13,823 nucleotides of DNA from Myxococcota bacterium (GTDB lineage Bacteria > Myxococcota_C > UBA6777), in NCBI GenBank assembly GCA_963169055.1, contig CAUJFU010000072.1:1-13823 (forward strand), read 5' to 3'. The notes under the pieces are model-generated. The model worked only from the letters and a program-made list of their open reading frames with translations. It did no database searches and was not told the origin of the DNA. Made by a program: the position numbers and the translations under genes. Below are positions 1 through 6,548 of the stretch, piece by piece; position 1 is the stretch's first letter; each line of letters opens with the position of its first letter.

Positions 1-489
1 GGTCTCAAACATCTCTTGCATTTTTTGCATATCTTCTTGGAGTTTCATCATGCCAGCGGGGTTTTTGTTGAGTGCGCCGACATCGGTTCCTGCGATTTGG
101 TTTTGGAGACCTTGGAGTTGGTTCATGGCACCTTGTTGGGGGCCCATGATGTTGTTTCCGAGGTTACCCGTGGGGTTGACGGGGTTGGGCATTTGGGGGA
201 ACTGGCCCATGTTTGCTGCGCCACCGAGACCGCCTGCGCCGCCTGCTTGACCGCCACCCATGAGACCTTGGAAGGCTTGCATGGCTTGGTTCAGCATACC
301 GAAGATGTTGCCACCGCCGAGCATTTTGCCGATACCACCGAGAAGACCACCGATACCACCACCTGCGCCGCCTGCGCCGCCACCACCGAGAAGACCACCG
401 AGGAGGCCGCCTGCGCCACCGCCGCCACCGAGACCACCGAGAAGTTGACCGGCCATGGGCATCACTGATTTCAAGATATTTCCGAGCAT
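1..489 (-). CDS. Glycine-rich, cysteine-free protein, harpin-like candidate type III substrate (3' end outside window)
   Basis: The ATG at 489 follows a strong ribosome-binding site (AAAGGAG, 7 bases upstream), and 163 codons run to the left edge without a stop, so the C-terminus is missing. Residues 1-16 are a short hydrophobic/amphipathic start. Residues about 17-90 are dominated by Gly with Leu/Ala in LLGG, GGAGG and GGIGG repeats. Residues about 90-140 are rich in Asn, Pro, Gln and Met, and the visible end is a charged, methionine-rich helix-like stretch (KLQEDMQKMQEMF). There is no Cys and no classical signal peptide. It is the next gene after sctU on the same strand. Low-complexity, Gly-rich, Cys-free proteins encoded beside type III secretion genes recall plant-pathogen harpins, but the likeness is compositional and I do not recognise a domain. 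It could equally be a structural or surface protein. The reading frame is secure; the function is inference. Confidence 0.75.
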   Translation of the reverse strand, partial: MLGNILKSVMPMAGQLLGGLGGGGGAGGLLGGLLGGGGAGGAGGGIGGLLGGIGKMLGGGNIFGMLNQAMQAFQGLMGGGQAGGAGGLGGAANMGQFPQMPNPVNPTGNLGNNIMGPQQGAMNQLQGLQNQIAGTDVGALNKNPAGMMKLQEDMQKMQEMFET

Positions 490-689
490 GATAGGACTCC
501 TTTGAGTTTGTTTGGCCTCAACAACGAGGCGGTTCGTTTTATCGTCACCCAACACACTTGTTTGGGTTGTGAGTTGTTTTGCGGGGAGTGTTTTTTCCCT
601 CAGCTTTCAACTCTAGTATCGCGAGGGGATGTGATCCTGTTGCTGATCTTTTGAAAAAAAGTTTTCAGCGCGATCAAAGGGGTGTGGTT
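490..689 (-). promoter_or_regulatory. Leader region between sctU and the glycine-rich gene, with two small hairpins
   Basis: This 200-base gap follows the sctU stop. Read on the minus strand it holds two short inverted repeats. One is ACCCAA/TTGGGT at 547-567 with a 9-base loop. The other is a perfect GCCTC/GAGGC stem with a 6-base loop at 515-530, ending 12 bases before the AAAGGAG ribosome-binding site (497-503). I see no convincing sigma70 promoter and no GC-rich hairpin with a U-tract that would terminate sctU. The gap could carry its own promoter or a post-transcriptional control element for the glycine-rich gene; neither is shown. Confidence 0.35.
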
Positions 690-1751
690 TTACTTGGTTT
701 CACCGCGTTCTTCGGCCAATTGGAAGACGAATTGGAGGATCTCAGCGACGGCATCATAAAGTTCTTCGGGGATCTCTTGACCGAGCTCAAGTTTGTTCAA
801 GGCGCCCGCAAGGGGGACGTTGCGGAGGATGGGGATACCTTTTTCTTTGGCGATCTCTTTGATCTTTTGCGCCCACAGACGTTCGCCTTTGGCGACGACT
901 TTGGGGGCGGATTCGCCCTCTTTGTCGTACTTGATGGCGACGGCGATATGTTCGGGGTTGACGATCACGGCATCAGCGTTGCCCGTTTCGTTCACGGAGT
1001 CGTTCATGGCCATCTCCTGATGAAGTTGGCGGCGCATCCCTTTGATGTAGGGGTCGCCTTCTTGGTTTTTGTATTCGTCTTTGATGTCTTTTTTGCTCAT
1101 CATCATGTCTTTTTTGTACTGCCACTTTTGATAATACCAGTCGGCAGCGGCGATCACACCGAAGGCGACGCCGATACGAACGGAGAGATCGTAGAGTAGA
1201 TCCCAGACAAGAGCGATGGATTCAAAGATCGGCATACGGATGGTCATAATGATCGGATTGACGCGATCTTTGACGATCATATACGCCATGAGCGAAACAA
1301 TCGTGAGTTTGATGATGGATTTGAGGAGTTCGATCACCTTTCGGAGCTTGAACATATTCTTGATCCCGTCGATGGGATTGAGTTTTTTGAGTTCAGGCTT
1401 GAGCGGTTCAAAGGTGATCAAGACGCCGACTTGGATATAGTTGGCGAGAAAAGCGACGGCGAAAGAGACCATGCAGAGGGGCAAAACGGCGATCAACATC
1501 ACAGAGATGCCGCGCTGAGCAAGAGAGACGATCAGGCCGATATCTGGCTCGCGTTGTGTTGCGAAATAAAAGCAGAGGCGGATAAAGTCCATTAGCTGAT
1601 CGGAGATGTTGCGACCAAGGAAATAGATCACAAGGAAGCCGATCAAAAAGATGGCCGCCGCGATGATATCTTGGCTTTTTGCGATCTGCCCCTTTTTTCG
1701 GGCTTCTCGCAGCTTATGTTCGGTGGGTTCTTCGGTTTTATCTCCGGACAT
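690..1751 (-). CDS. sctU: Type III export apparatus switch protein SctU (FlhB/YscU family)
   Basis: Inner-membrane component of the type III export gate that switches substrate class after self-cleavage. The 353-residue length is normal for the family. The N-terminus has the family signature (DKTEEPTEHKLREARKKGQ, residues 4-22), followed by four hydrophobic segments at about 29-46, 83-107, 145-161 and 178-203. A positively charged linker (about 208-245) and the cytoplasmic domain follow. The self-cleavage motif reads NPEH (Asn265-His268) instead of the usual NPTH. Asn and Pro, which define the cleavage bond, are kept, and the following V-A-I-K-Y strand is intact. The ATG at 1751 is preferred over a TTG 21 bases upstream because it has AGGTGA just before it and begins at the conserved motif. 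A 292-base gap separates it from sctT, which is unusual in this otherwise compact cluster. Flagellar FlhB cannot be fully excluded from sequence alone. Confidence 0.93.
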   Translation of the reverse strand: MSGDKTEEPTEHKLREARKKGQIAKSQDIIAAAIFLIGFLVIYFLGRNISDQLMDFIRLCFYFATQREPDIGLIVSLAQRGISVMLIAVLPLCMVSFAVAFLANYIQVGVLITFEPLKPELKKLNPIDGIKNMFKLRKVIELLKSIIKLTIVSLMAYMIVKDRVNPIIMTIRMPIFESIALVWDLLYDLSVRIGVAFGVIAAADWYYQKWQYKKDMMMSKKDIKDEYKNQEGDPYIKGMRRQLHQEMAMNDSVNETGNADAVIVNPEHIAVAIKYDKEGESAPKVVAKGERLWAQKIKEIAKEKGIPILRNVPLAGALNKLELGQEIPEELYDAVAEILQFVFQLAEERGETK

Positions 1752-2043
1752 CCCATCACCTATGGTTCGCAAACCAAACGCGTTGTTGCTGGTTCCCAGT
1801 CAAAGCGCTCGATTTGGGGAGTTTTTGAGTTCAAGACAACAAGACAGACCCAAAGCAAAACAGGGTGCAATATAGCGAAGCAGCGCAACAAAGGGTAGAG
1901 GCCAAGAGGCTGACAGAGTCCGTGACATTCGATGAAAAAGGCGGGATGTCGGGGAGAAAGAGCAAAGAGATCGGAGGGAGTCGAATGGACGGAGAGCAAG
2001 ATGTTGGAATGCATTAACAGGTGGGGGAGAGAACAGCAAAGCG
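1752..2043. other. Gap between sctT and sctU, no credible gene
   Basis: These 292 bases carry no protein I can defend. Two minus-strand open frames of 79 and 105 codons exist, but they start with TTG or inside sctT, have low-complexity Cys/Leu/Pro composition and lack ribosome-binding sites. On the minus strand the first half is strikingly pyrimidine-rich. A -10-like TATATT lies at 1869-1874 (minus strand) with no matching -35 box at proper spacing, so a separate sctU promoter is possible but weak. No hairpin terminator was seen after sctT. Confidence 0.4.
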
Positions 2044-2886
2044 TCAGAATGGCCTGAGGTACTGGATCACAGTCCAAAGCTGGTTGAGTGTTTTCGCCAT
2101 GATGATCTCGCTTTGTTGGACAAGAAGAGCCAGACTGAGCATCGCAAACAAGACCCCAAGCATGGCTTTGAAGGGCATCATCAAAAACATCACGTTGAGT
2201 TGGGGGGCGACTTTGTTAAAAAGTCCCATACACATATCGGTGATGAAGATCGCGATCATGACGGGCGCAGAGAGCGTGAGTGAGGCAAAAAAGAGGTGAG
2301 AAGACAACCGCCCGACCATCTCAAAAAGCGGCCACAGCCCCGTATCAAAGCGCGGGAAGCCCGCAAAAGGGACGATCAGATAGCTGCGCATGAAGTATTC
2401 GATAAAGACGAGATGACCGTCAACTGCAAAGAACACCACGATCAACAATTGGTAGTAGAGCGTACCGATCTGGGAGGTCGAGGCTTGCATTTGAGGAACA
2501 AGGCTGCTGCCCATCGCGGAACCACGGGCCGTATCGATAAAGCGGCCTACCATCTCCGCGATGAACCAGATCGACAAGATGATAAAGCCCAACAAGAAAC
2601 CCACAAAGGTTTCCTTGATAACGTAGCCAATAAAGCGGAGCGCAAACGGAAAACTCGGTCCTACGGGCCGAAATATCGGCTCAACGACATTTGCATCCGA
2701 AAGCATCGGATACATCAAGATACCGAGCGCAAGCCCGATACCGATTTTGACTTGCGCAGGAACCAGCTTTCCACCGAGAAAAGGAACCAACCAGATCATG
2801 CTGAGGATGCGCGTCATCATCAGGCCAACGATCATCAGTGGCTCGGAGAGGTTGAGATTGTTGACGATGCGAGAAAGTTCTTCCAT
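2044..2886 (-). CDS. sctT: Type III export apparatus protein SctT (FliR/YscT family)
   Basis: Integral membrane protein of the export gate. In known systems one copy combines with the SctR and SctS rings to form the helical gate through which unfolded substrates leave the cytoplasm. It has 280 residues, close to the family norm, and is hydrophobic throughout, with at least six membrane segments. Family features visible include the N-terminal TRILSMIWLVPFLGGKLVP-like stretch (about 25-43), the central G-F-L-L-G-F helix, the ARGSAMGSS-type polar loop around residue 120, and the C-terminal LSAPVMIAIFITDMCMGLFNK-like region with a following P-Q-L-N-V. It starts 60 bases after sctS ends on the same strand; the ribosome-binding site before the ATG is weak. 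It probably belongs to the sctQ-led transcript. Confidence 0.93.
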   Translation of the reverse strand: MEELSRIVNNLNLSEPLMIVGLMMTRILSMIWLVPFLGGKLVPAQVKIGIGLALGILMYPMLSDANVVEPIFRPVGPSFPFALRFIGYVIKETFVGFLLGFIILSIWFIAEMVGRFIDTARGSAMGSSLVPQMQASTSQIGTLYYQLLIVVFFAVDGHLVFIEYFMRSYLIVPFAGFPRFDTGLWPLFEMVGRLSSHLFFASLTLSAPVMIAIFITDMCMGLFNKVAPQLNVMFLMMPFKAMLGVLFAMLSLALLVQQSEIIMAKTLNQLWTVIQYLRPF

Positions 2887-2946
2887 GGGCTTACAGCTTC
2901 GGGTGTTTGCGTGGAGAGAGTCAGACGCGGCGTTTATTCAAGATCG

Positions 2947-3216
2947 TCAGTTCACGATGTTGGGGAATTCGGTGAGGATGCGTTCGGTGTAGCGGATCAA
3001 GATATTGCCGATCCATCCGCCAAAATAGATCAGCGAACCAAAGACGACGACGATCTTGGGAACAAAAGTGAGGGTTTGCTCTTGGATTTGAGTGACGGCT
3101 TGGAAGATCGCGATCACCAAGCCGATAGCCATACTGATCAGGATGGGGGGGCCAGAAACGATCATCACCAAAAGAAAGCCTTGGTTGGTGACTTGGATGG
3201 CGTATTGTTGGAGCAT
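2947..3216 (-). CDS. sctS: Type III export apparatus protein SctS (FliQ/YscS family)
   Basis: Small inner-membrane protein of 89 residues, the standard size for this family, with two transmembrane hairpin helices at about 14-40 and 52-74. The conserved connecting loop is present as Q-I-Q-E-Q-T-L-T-F-V-P-K (about 43-54), a hallmark of FliQ/SctS. Several copies pack around the SctR ring and form the narrow inner part of the export gate. The ATG at 3216 has GAGGAA about seven bases upstream. It lies 38 bases after sctR and 60 before sctT, so the three gate subunits are encoded consecutively in the R-S-T order shared by flagellar and non-flagellar systems. Confidence 0.95.
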   Translation of the reverse strand: MLQQYAIQVTNQGFLLVMIVSGPPILISMAIGLVIAIFQAVTQIQEQTLTFVPKIVVVFGSLIYFGGWIGNILIRYTERILTEFPNIVN

Positions 3217-3254
3217 GGTCGGTTCCTCGAAGGCGATAGATGGGGGGATTTGGC

Positions 3255-4106
3255 TTACAAGTAGCCAAGGATCAAACCTTTGATAATCAAGTACCAGCCG
3301 TCTACAAGAACAAACAGCAAGAGTTTGAAGGGCAAAGAGATGGTGGTTGGGGAGAGCATGTGCATCCCCAAAGCCAGCAAGATATTGGCCACCACCATAT
3401 CCACCACGATAAAGGGCAGAAACAACAAAAAGCCGATCTGAAAGGCTTCTTTGAGTTCGGATATCACGAAGGCAGGGACGATGACCGTAAAGTCGTCTTC
3501 TTGGAAACCTGCGTGATGTTTTTTATCTCGCAGTTGGAGCGCGAGGTTGTAGAACATATTGTGATCTTTGCGGTGGCTGTGCTTGATCAAGAAGCGTCGG
3601 ATGGGTTCTTGGGCACGTCCGACAGCTTGGATAAGGGTTTTGACGCTTGTGGCGCTGAGAGGTGTTTGTTGAGCGCTTGGCGTTTTTTCAAGAAGATCTT
3701 TGAGTTCATCACGAACTTCCAGCCCCACAGGAACCATCACGTAAATGGTTAAGATGATCGAAAGGCCCGTGATCACTTGGGTTGGAGGGTTTTGCTGTGT
3801 GCCGAGGGCGCTGCGCACGATCGAAAGGACCACCGCGATTTTGACGAACGAAGTGATCATGATCAGCAAAAACGGTGCAAGAGAAAGCGCGCCCATCACG
3901 ACGACAAGGACGATCGGGTTTCCAGCGACGGAGTCGCTAAAGTCGATCGTTGCGCCACCTGCGATATTGCGCTTTTTTCGCGCCAGCGCTTCCGAAGCAA
4001 ACAGAACAAAAGGCAACGCAGCACACAGCGCAAAAACGAGGCTGCGTAAGATGCGATGAGAGAGCAAACGGATCTTAGGGTTCATGTTTCGGATGTTTCC
4101 GGCCAT
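3255..4106 (-). CDS. sctR: Type III export apparatus protein SctR (FliP/YscR family)
   Basis: Core pore subunit of the type III export gate; five copies form the ring in known systems. It has 283 residues. It starts with a cleavable-looking signal peptide (hydrophobic residues about 22-40, ending A-L-A at 40-42), a feature more common in FliP than in short YscR-type proteins. Family signatures are clear: SFVKIAVVLSIVRSALGTQQ (about 85-104) followed by PPTQVITGLS, and near the C-terminus a long F-V-I-S-E-L-K-E-A-F-Q-I-G-F block, then VDMVVANILLALGMHML and a P-F-K-L-L-L-F-V-L-V-D-G-W ending. Two ATGs are possible. The one at 4106 has GAGG upstream and overlaps the FliO-like gene by 32 bases; the one at 4085 overlaps by 11 and starts right at the signal peptide. 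Either way translation is probably coupled to the preceding gene. Confidence 0.94.
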   Translation of the reverse strand: MAGNIRNMNPKIRLLSHRILRSLVFALCAALPFVLFASEALARKKRNIAGGATIDFSDSVAGNPIVLVVVMGALSLAPFLLIMITSFVKIAVVLSIVRSALGTQQNPPTQVITGLSIILTIYVMVPVGLEVRDELKDLLEKTPSAQQTPLSATSVKTLIQAVGRAQEPIRRFLIKHSHRKDHNMFYNLALQLRDKKHHAGFQEDDFTVIVPAFVISELKEAFQIGFLLFLPFIVVDMVVANILLALGMHMLSPTTISLPFKLLLFVLVDGWYLIIKGLILGYL

Positions 4107-5106
4107 CGCTCACGACCTCAAAGTGCGTGGGTATGGGACTCGCGGGGGGCGATTCAGCGTCCTTGGTTTGATCGGGATTTCTGCGAAGAATGCGCCAAAA
4201 AGCGCCCGTCGCAGGGGGCTTTTCAGCGATAGCAGTCTGTGTCTGCGTGGGGTCTAACGTGGCCAAAAAGGTCACGCCTTGTTCGTGTGAAGCGATCAGG
4301 AAATACTGCTGCGCGACTTCGACGAGCCAGAGGGCTTTTTTGGGTTCTAGCCCAACACGCGCATGGATCTGTAAAACTTGCCCGGATTGGAACGGAAGCC
4401 CTGCCCGAGCCGAAGCCCACCGCAGCACAACAAAGATGAGGATGACGATCGCGCCAAGGATGAACAGTACACTGAAGGTTCGAATCCAGTAAAGAGCCTG
4501 CCCCTCAATCAAAGCGTTCGGGCGTCTCGGATCAAACAGCGGTGGTCGTTGATTCTGAGGCGTAAGCCGTAAACGGCTGATCATCTGAGGGCGATGCCTG
4601 CTCGCTTGGGTGGCCGCCTGTCGTGTTGTAGGCGTTCCCGATATCGCTGATGCTTCCGAGGGAATAGCGCGTTGGGTTGTTGGTGTTTCCGGTGTTGCCG
4701 GTGTTTCCGAGGGAATAGCGCGTTGTGTTGTAGGCGTTTTCGGTGTTGCCGGTGTTTCCGAGGGAATAGCGCGTTGTGTTGTGGGCGTTCGCGATGTTGC
4801 CGATGCTTCGGAGGGAATAGCGCGTTGTATGACAGGTGCTTTCGAAGGCAAGAGCCGTGTGGGAGCAGGAGGCGAGGATCTTGGAGGGAGCGGAAGTTGC
4901 GCATTCACATCCGTCACAGAACCGAAAGATCCGCACAAAAAGAAGGCGACACAAACAGCCCAACCACCGAGCCCACGCAGAGCGGCGGAGTGCAAAGACA
5001 GCTTGTGGAAAGCCAAGCGTGTTGTGCCGAGCGTGTGAGCAGAGTCTTGATGGGGCCGATCGCAGCGAGCGGATCGAGGAGGGGTGTGGTGTATGATATT
5101 GAGCAT
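4075..5106 (-). CDS. fliO: FliO-like export-apparatus assembly protein with a repeat-bearing periplasmic linker
   Basis: About 343 residues from the ATG at 5106, which lies 7 bases after the sctQ stop; the ribosome-binding site is poor, so a later start is possible. Order of parts: signal-peptide-like segment (about 47-69, ending V-N-A), a Pro/Ser/Thr-rich stretch with four 17-residue repeats (94-161), a second membrane helix (about 211-230), then the FliO core (about 243-284), in which V-L-Q-I-H-A-R-V-G-L-E-P-K-K-A-L-W-L-V-E and G-V-T-F-L-A-T-L match the family pattern. The tail is polar. In flagella FliO sits in the inner membrane and helps build the FliP ring; its place directly before sctR fits that role. 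FliO is short in most bacteria, so the long periplasmic linker is odd. Non-flagellar systems usually lack FliO. The call rests on the C-terminal core and on gene position. Confidence 0.75.
   Translation of the reverse strand: MLNIIHHTPPRSARCDRPHQDSAHTLGTTRLAFHKLSLHSAALRGLGGWAVCVAFFLCGSFGSVTDVNAQLPLPPRSSPPAPTRLLPSKAPVIQRAIPSEASATSRTPTTQRAIPSETPATPKTPTTQRAIPSETPATPETPTTQRAIPSEASAISGTPTTRQAATQASRHRPQMISRLRLTPQNQRPPLFDPRRPNALIEGQALYWIRTFSVLFILGAIVILIFVVLRWASARAGLPFQSGQVLQIHARVGLEPKKALWLVEVAQQYFLIASHEQGVTFLATLDPTQTQTAIAEKPPATGAFWRILRRNPDQTKDAESPPASPIPTHFEVVSDGRKHPKHEP
4624..4827 (-). repeat. Four tandem 51-bp coding repeats in the FliO-like gene
   Basis: Four consecutive in-frame units encode the 17-residue motif Q-R-A-I-P-S-E followed by a variable A/T-S/P-A-T/I-S/P-X core and T-P-T-T. 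The two middle units differ by only one residue (K/E), while the outer two share the E-A-S-A variant. The segment lies in the predicted periplasmic linker between the signal peptide and the FliO-type membrane helix. The near identity suggests recent expansion by slippage or recombination. Confidence 0.9.
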
Positions 5107-5113
5107 ACGCGTT

Positions 5114-6409
5114 TTATTTGCGCAACTCGATGATACGAACGCCAAGTTGGCCGTCGATCTCGACAAGTTCGCCTTTTCCGAGGATCTGTCCGTTGACGAC
5201 GAGATCGAGCGGTTCGTAGGGCGAGCGGCGAAGTTCGAGGACTTGCCCAAGGCGAAGATAAGCCAGATCGCGGGCTTTGGCTTCGACACGTCCGAGTTCA
5301 ACGATCAAAGGAACAGGGACATCGCTAAGTACGGGAGCCATCTGTTCATAATTGGCATCTTCGCCATAACCGCCGGGCATATTTCCCTCCTGATATTCGT
5401 TTGGATGGGCTGGTTGGTTGTCGTCTTCAAACTCGCTGCGATCGATAATTCCTCGGATGCCGGGGGATTCGGTGCGGATCAGTCTTTCGATGATCACGCG
5501 ACGATTGGCGGAGGGGTCTTCTTCGATACGACAGCGCAGCGCGTAGGCCGAGCGCAGACCGAATTGAAGGATCGCTTCGCCGCGAAGGATTCCTTCTTCG
5601 GTGGGGGATGCGCTACATTCGCGTAGGAGTACGATATCTTCGGATTCAAGTCCAGCGAGGTCTGCTTCGCTGAGCATGACCGTCCCAACGCGGATGTGTC
5701 CTGTGAGCGGCTGATCTGCGATCCAATGGAAATGTTCTTGGAGCATGGCGGCTTCGTGCGATGTATCGTGAGGCGAAAGGCTGTTGGCGAGTTCTTGGAT
5801 CAGGCGGATCGGTGTGTAGAGACGCGCAAAGCCTTGGTGTTGTAAGAGGCCAAGGAACAGCTCTTTGCGGTGGTAAAGCGTATCAGGAGCGATGCGTTGG
5901 CGCAGAGGAGAGGTTTCTTGGTGGAGACCTGCAAGGCGCAGTTCCATCGAAGCAGCGGGCTTCCAAAGCTGCTGGATATGTTGGAGTGCTTTGAGGACAA
6001 TGAAAGAAAACACCCCACGCTCGACTTCGTTAAGACCGCGTCCCGTGTCCAATCCGTCGCCTGTTCCGCCAAGCGCACGATCCACCATCACCGCAGCGAT
6101 GCGGGGATCGAGTTCGAGCAAAAAGCGCGAATCCGCCGGAAGCAAGGCGATCTCAATCAATAGTGTGGGTGGCAAGCACAAGCGTTCGATCTGTGAAAAG
6201 TCGAGGTACTGTTCTTTATCGATCCATTGGAAGGCGAGCTGGCCTTGGAGATAAGAAGACAACGCTTGGCTGATCTCTGGGATCAGCGATTGTCGAAACA
6301 GATGGGTCGGGAAGATCCGCGCAAGTGTATCAAAGAAGTAGATCTCAGACTTGCGGATCTTGGGGAGATTTTGAAATTGGAATGGGCGGATCTCGGCGGC
6401 GCTATGCAT
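5114..6409 (-). CDS. sctQ: Type III C-ring/sorting-platform protein SctQ (FliM/FliN/YscQ-like, SpoA domain)
   Basis: Cytoplasmic ring protein that docks the ATPase complex and presorts substrates. It has 431 residues from the ATG at 6409. The N-terminal half is FliM/YscQ-like, with a D-P-R-I-A-A-V-M-V-D-R-A-L-G-G-T-G stretch and a following L-N-E-V-E-R-G-V-F motif. A first, diverged SpoA-like segment (about 255-330, T-G-H-I-R-V-G onwards) precedes a glutamate/proline-rich linker. The C-terminal 69 residues are a clear SpoA domain: V-P-V-P-L-I-V-E-L-G-R, L-R-L-G-Q-V-L-E-L and N-G-Q-I-L-G-K-G-E-L-V. A TTG start at 6508 is possible but lies upstream of the predicted -10 box, so the mRNA would not contain it. 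First gene of the cluster; the FliO-like ATG follows its stop by 7 bases. One long protein in place of separate FliM and FliN favours a non-flagellar system. Confidence 0.88.
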   Translation of the reverse strand: MHSAAEIRPFQFQNLPKIRKSEIYFFDTLARIFPTHLFRQSLIPEISQALSSYLQGQLAFQWIDKEQYLDFSQIERLCLPPTLLIEIALLPADSRFLLELDPRIAAVMVDRALGGTGDGLDTGRGLNEVERGVFSFIVLKALQHIQQLWKPAASMELRLAGLHQETSPLRQRIAPDTLYHRKELFLGLLQHQGFARLYTPIRLIQELANSLSPHDTSHEAAMLQEHFHWIADQPLTGHIRVGTVMLSEADLAGLESEDIVLLRECSASPTEEGILRGEAILQFGLRSAYALRCRIEEDPSANRRVIIERLIRTESPGIRGIIDRSEFEDDNQPAHPNEYQEGNMPGGYGEDANYEQMAPVLSDVPVPLIVELGRVEAKARDLAYLRLGQVLELRRSPYEPLDLVVNGQILGKGELVEIDGQLGVRIIELRK

Positions 6410-6467
6410 CGCGTTTTTCTCGGGGTTTGGTTGGGAAAACGGGCTACTGCACACGCTTTGTGTACTC

Positions 6468-6496
6468 TTGACCGAAGGTGACGCCCATGATAGGCA
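6468..6496 (+). promoter_or_regulatory. Weak candidate promoter for the Nit1-like gene
   Basis: TTGACC (6468-6473) is a good -35 match, followed after 17 bases by TAGGCA (6491-6496), a poor -10. It overlaps the opposing sctQ promoter; if both are used, the two polymerases would compete for the same site. Confidence 0.2.
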
Positions 6497-6515
6497 GATC
6501 AAGTCCAAAGGACAA
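6487..6515 (-). promoter_or_regulatory. Predicted sigma70-type promoter of the sctQ operon
   Basis: On the minus strand, a -35 box TTGTCC (6510-6515, four of six to consensus) and a -10 box TATCAT (6487-6492, five of six) are spaced by exactly 17 bases. The predicted transcript start near 6480 gives a leader of about 70 bases before the sctQ ATG. Eye-based match only. Confidence 0.5.
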
Positions 6516-6548
6516 CTGTTTTTTCATTTCCTCAAAGCGAGGTGACAC

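Noticed and set aside
16-468. Plus-strand open frame of 150 codons, rich in Thr, Ala, Glu and Cys.
   Set aside because: It is the complement of the low-complexity glycine-rich gene on the minus strand; repeat codons keep several frames open. The minus frame has a strong ribosome-binding site and this one does not.
636-672. Possible rho-independent terminator after sctU (TGAAAA/TTTTCA around a T-run).
   Set aside because: The stem is only A/T-rich with a tiny loop; it lacks the GC stem expected of a terminator.
579-1199. Plus-strand open frame of 206 codons rich in Phe, Asp and Val.
   Set aside because: Antisense to sctU, whose identity is certain; composition is what results from reading that gene backwards.
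1760-2077. Minus-strand open frames of 105 and 79 codons in the sctT-sctU gap.
   Set aside because: TTG or internal starts, no ribosome-binding sites, Cys/Leu/Pro-rich composition with no domain; no evidence of coding.
2296-3264. Plus-strand open frame of 322 codons, strongly charged.
   Set aside because: Covers sctT and sctS on the opposite strand; its Asp/Arg/His/Gln-rich composition is the mirror of membrane-protein codons.
5107-5301. Extension of the FliO-like frame into sctQ.
   Set aside because: It would overlap the conserved SpoA domain of sctQ; residues there read as antisense-frame low complexity, and an ATG just after the sctQ stop is available.
6410-6508. N-terminal extension of SctQ from a TTG at 6508.
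   Set aside because: No ribosome-binding site, non-conserved Ser/Cys-rich sequence, and it lies across and upstream of the predicted promoter -10 box.
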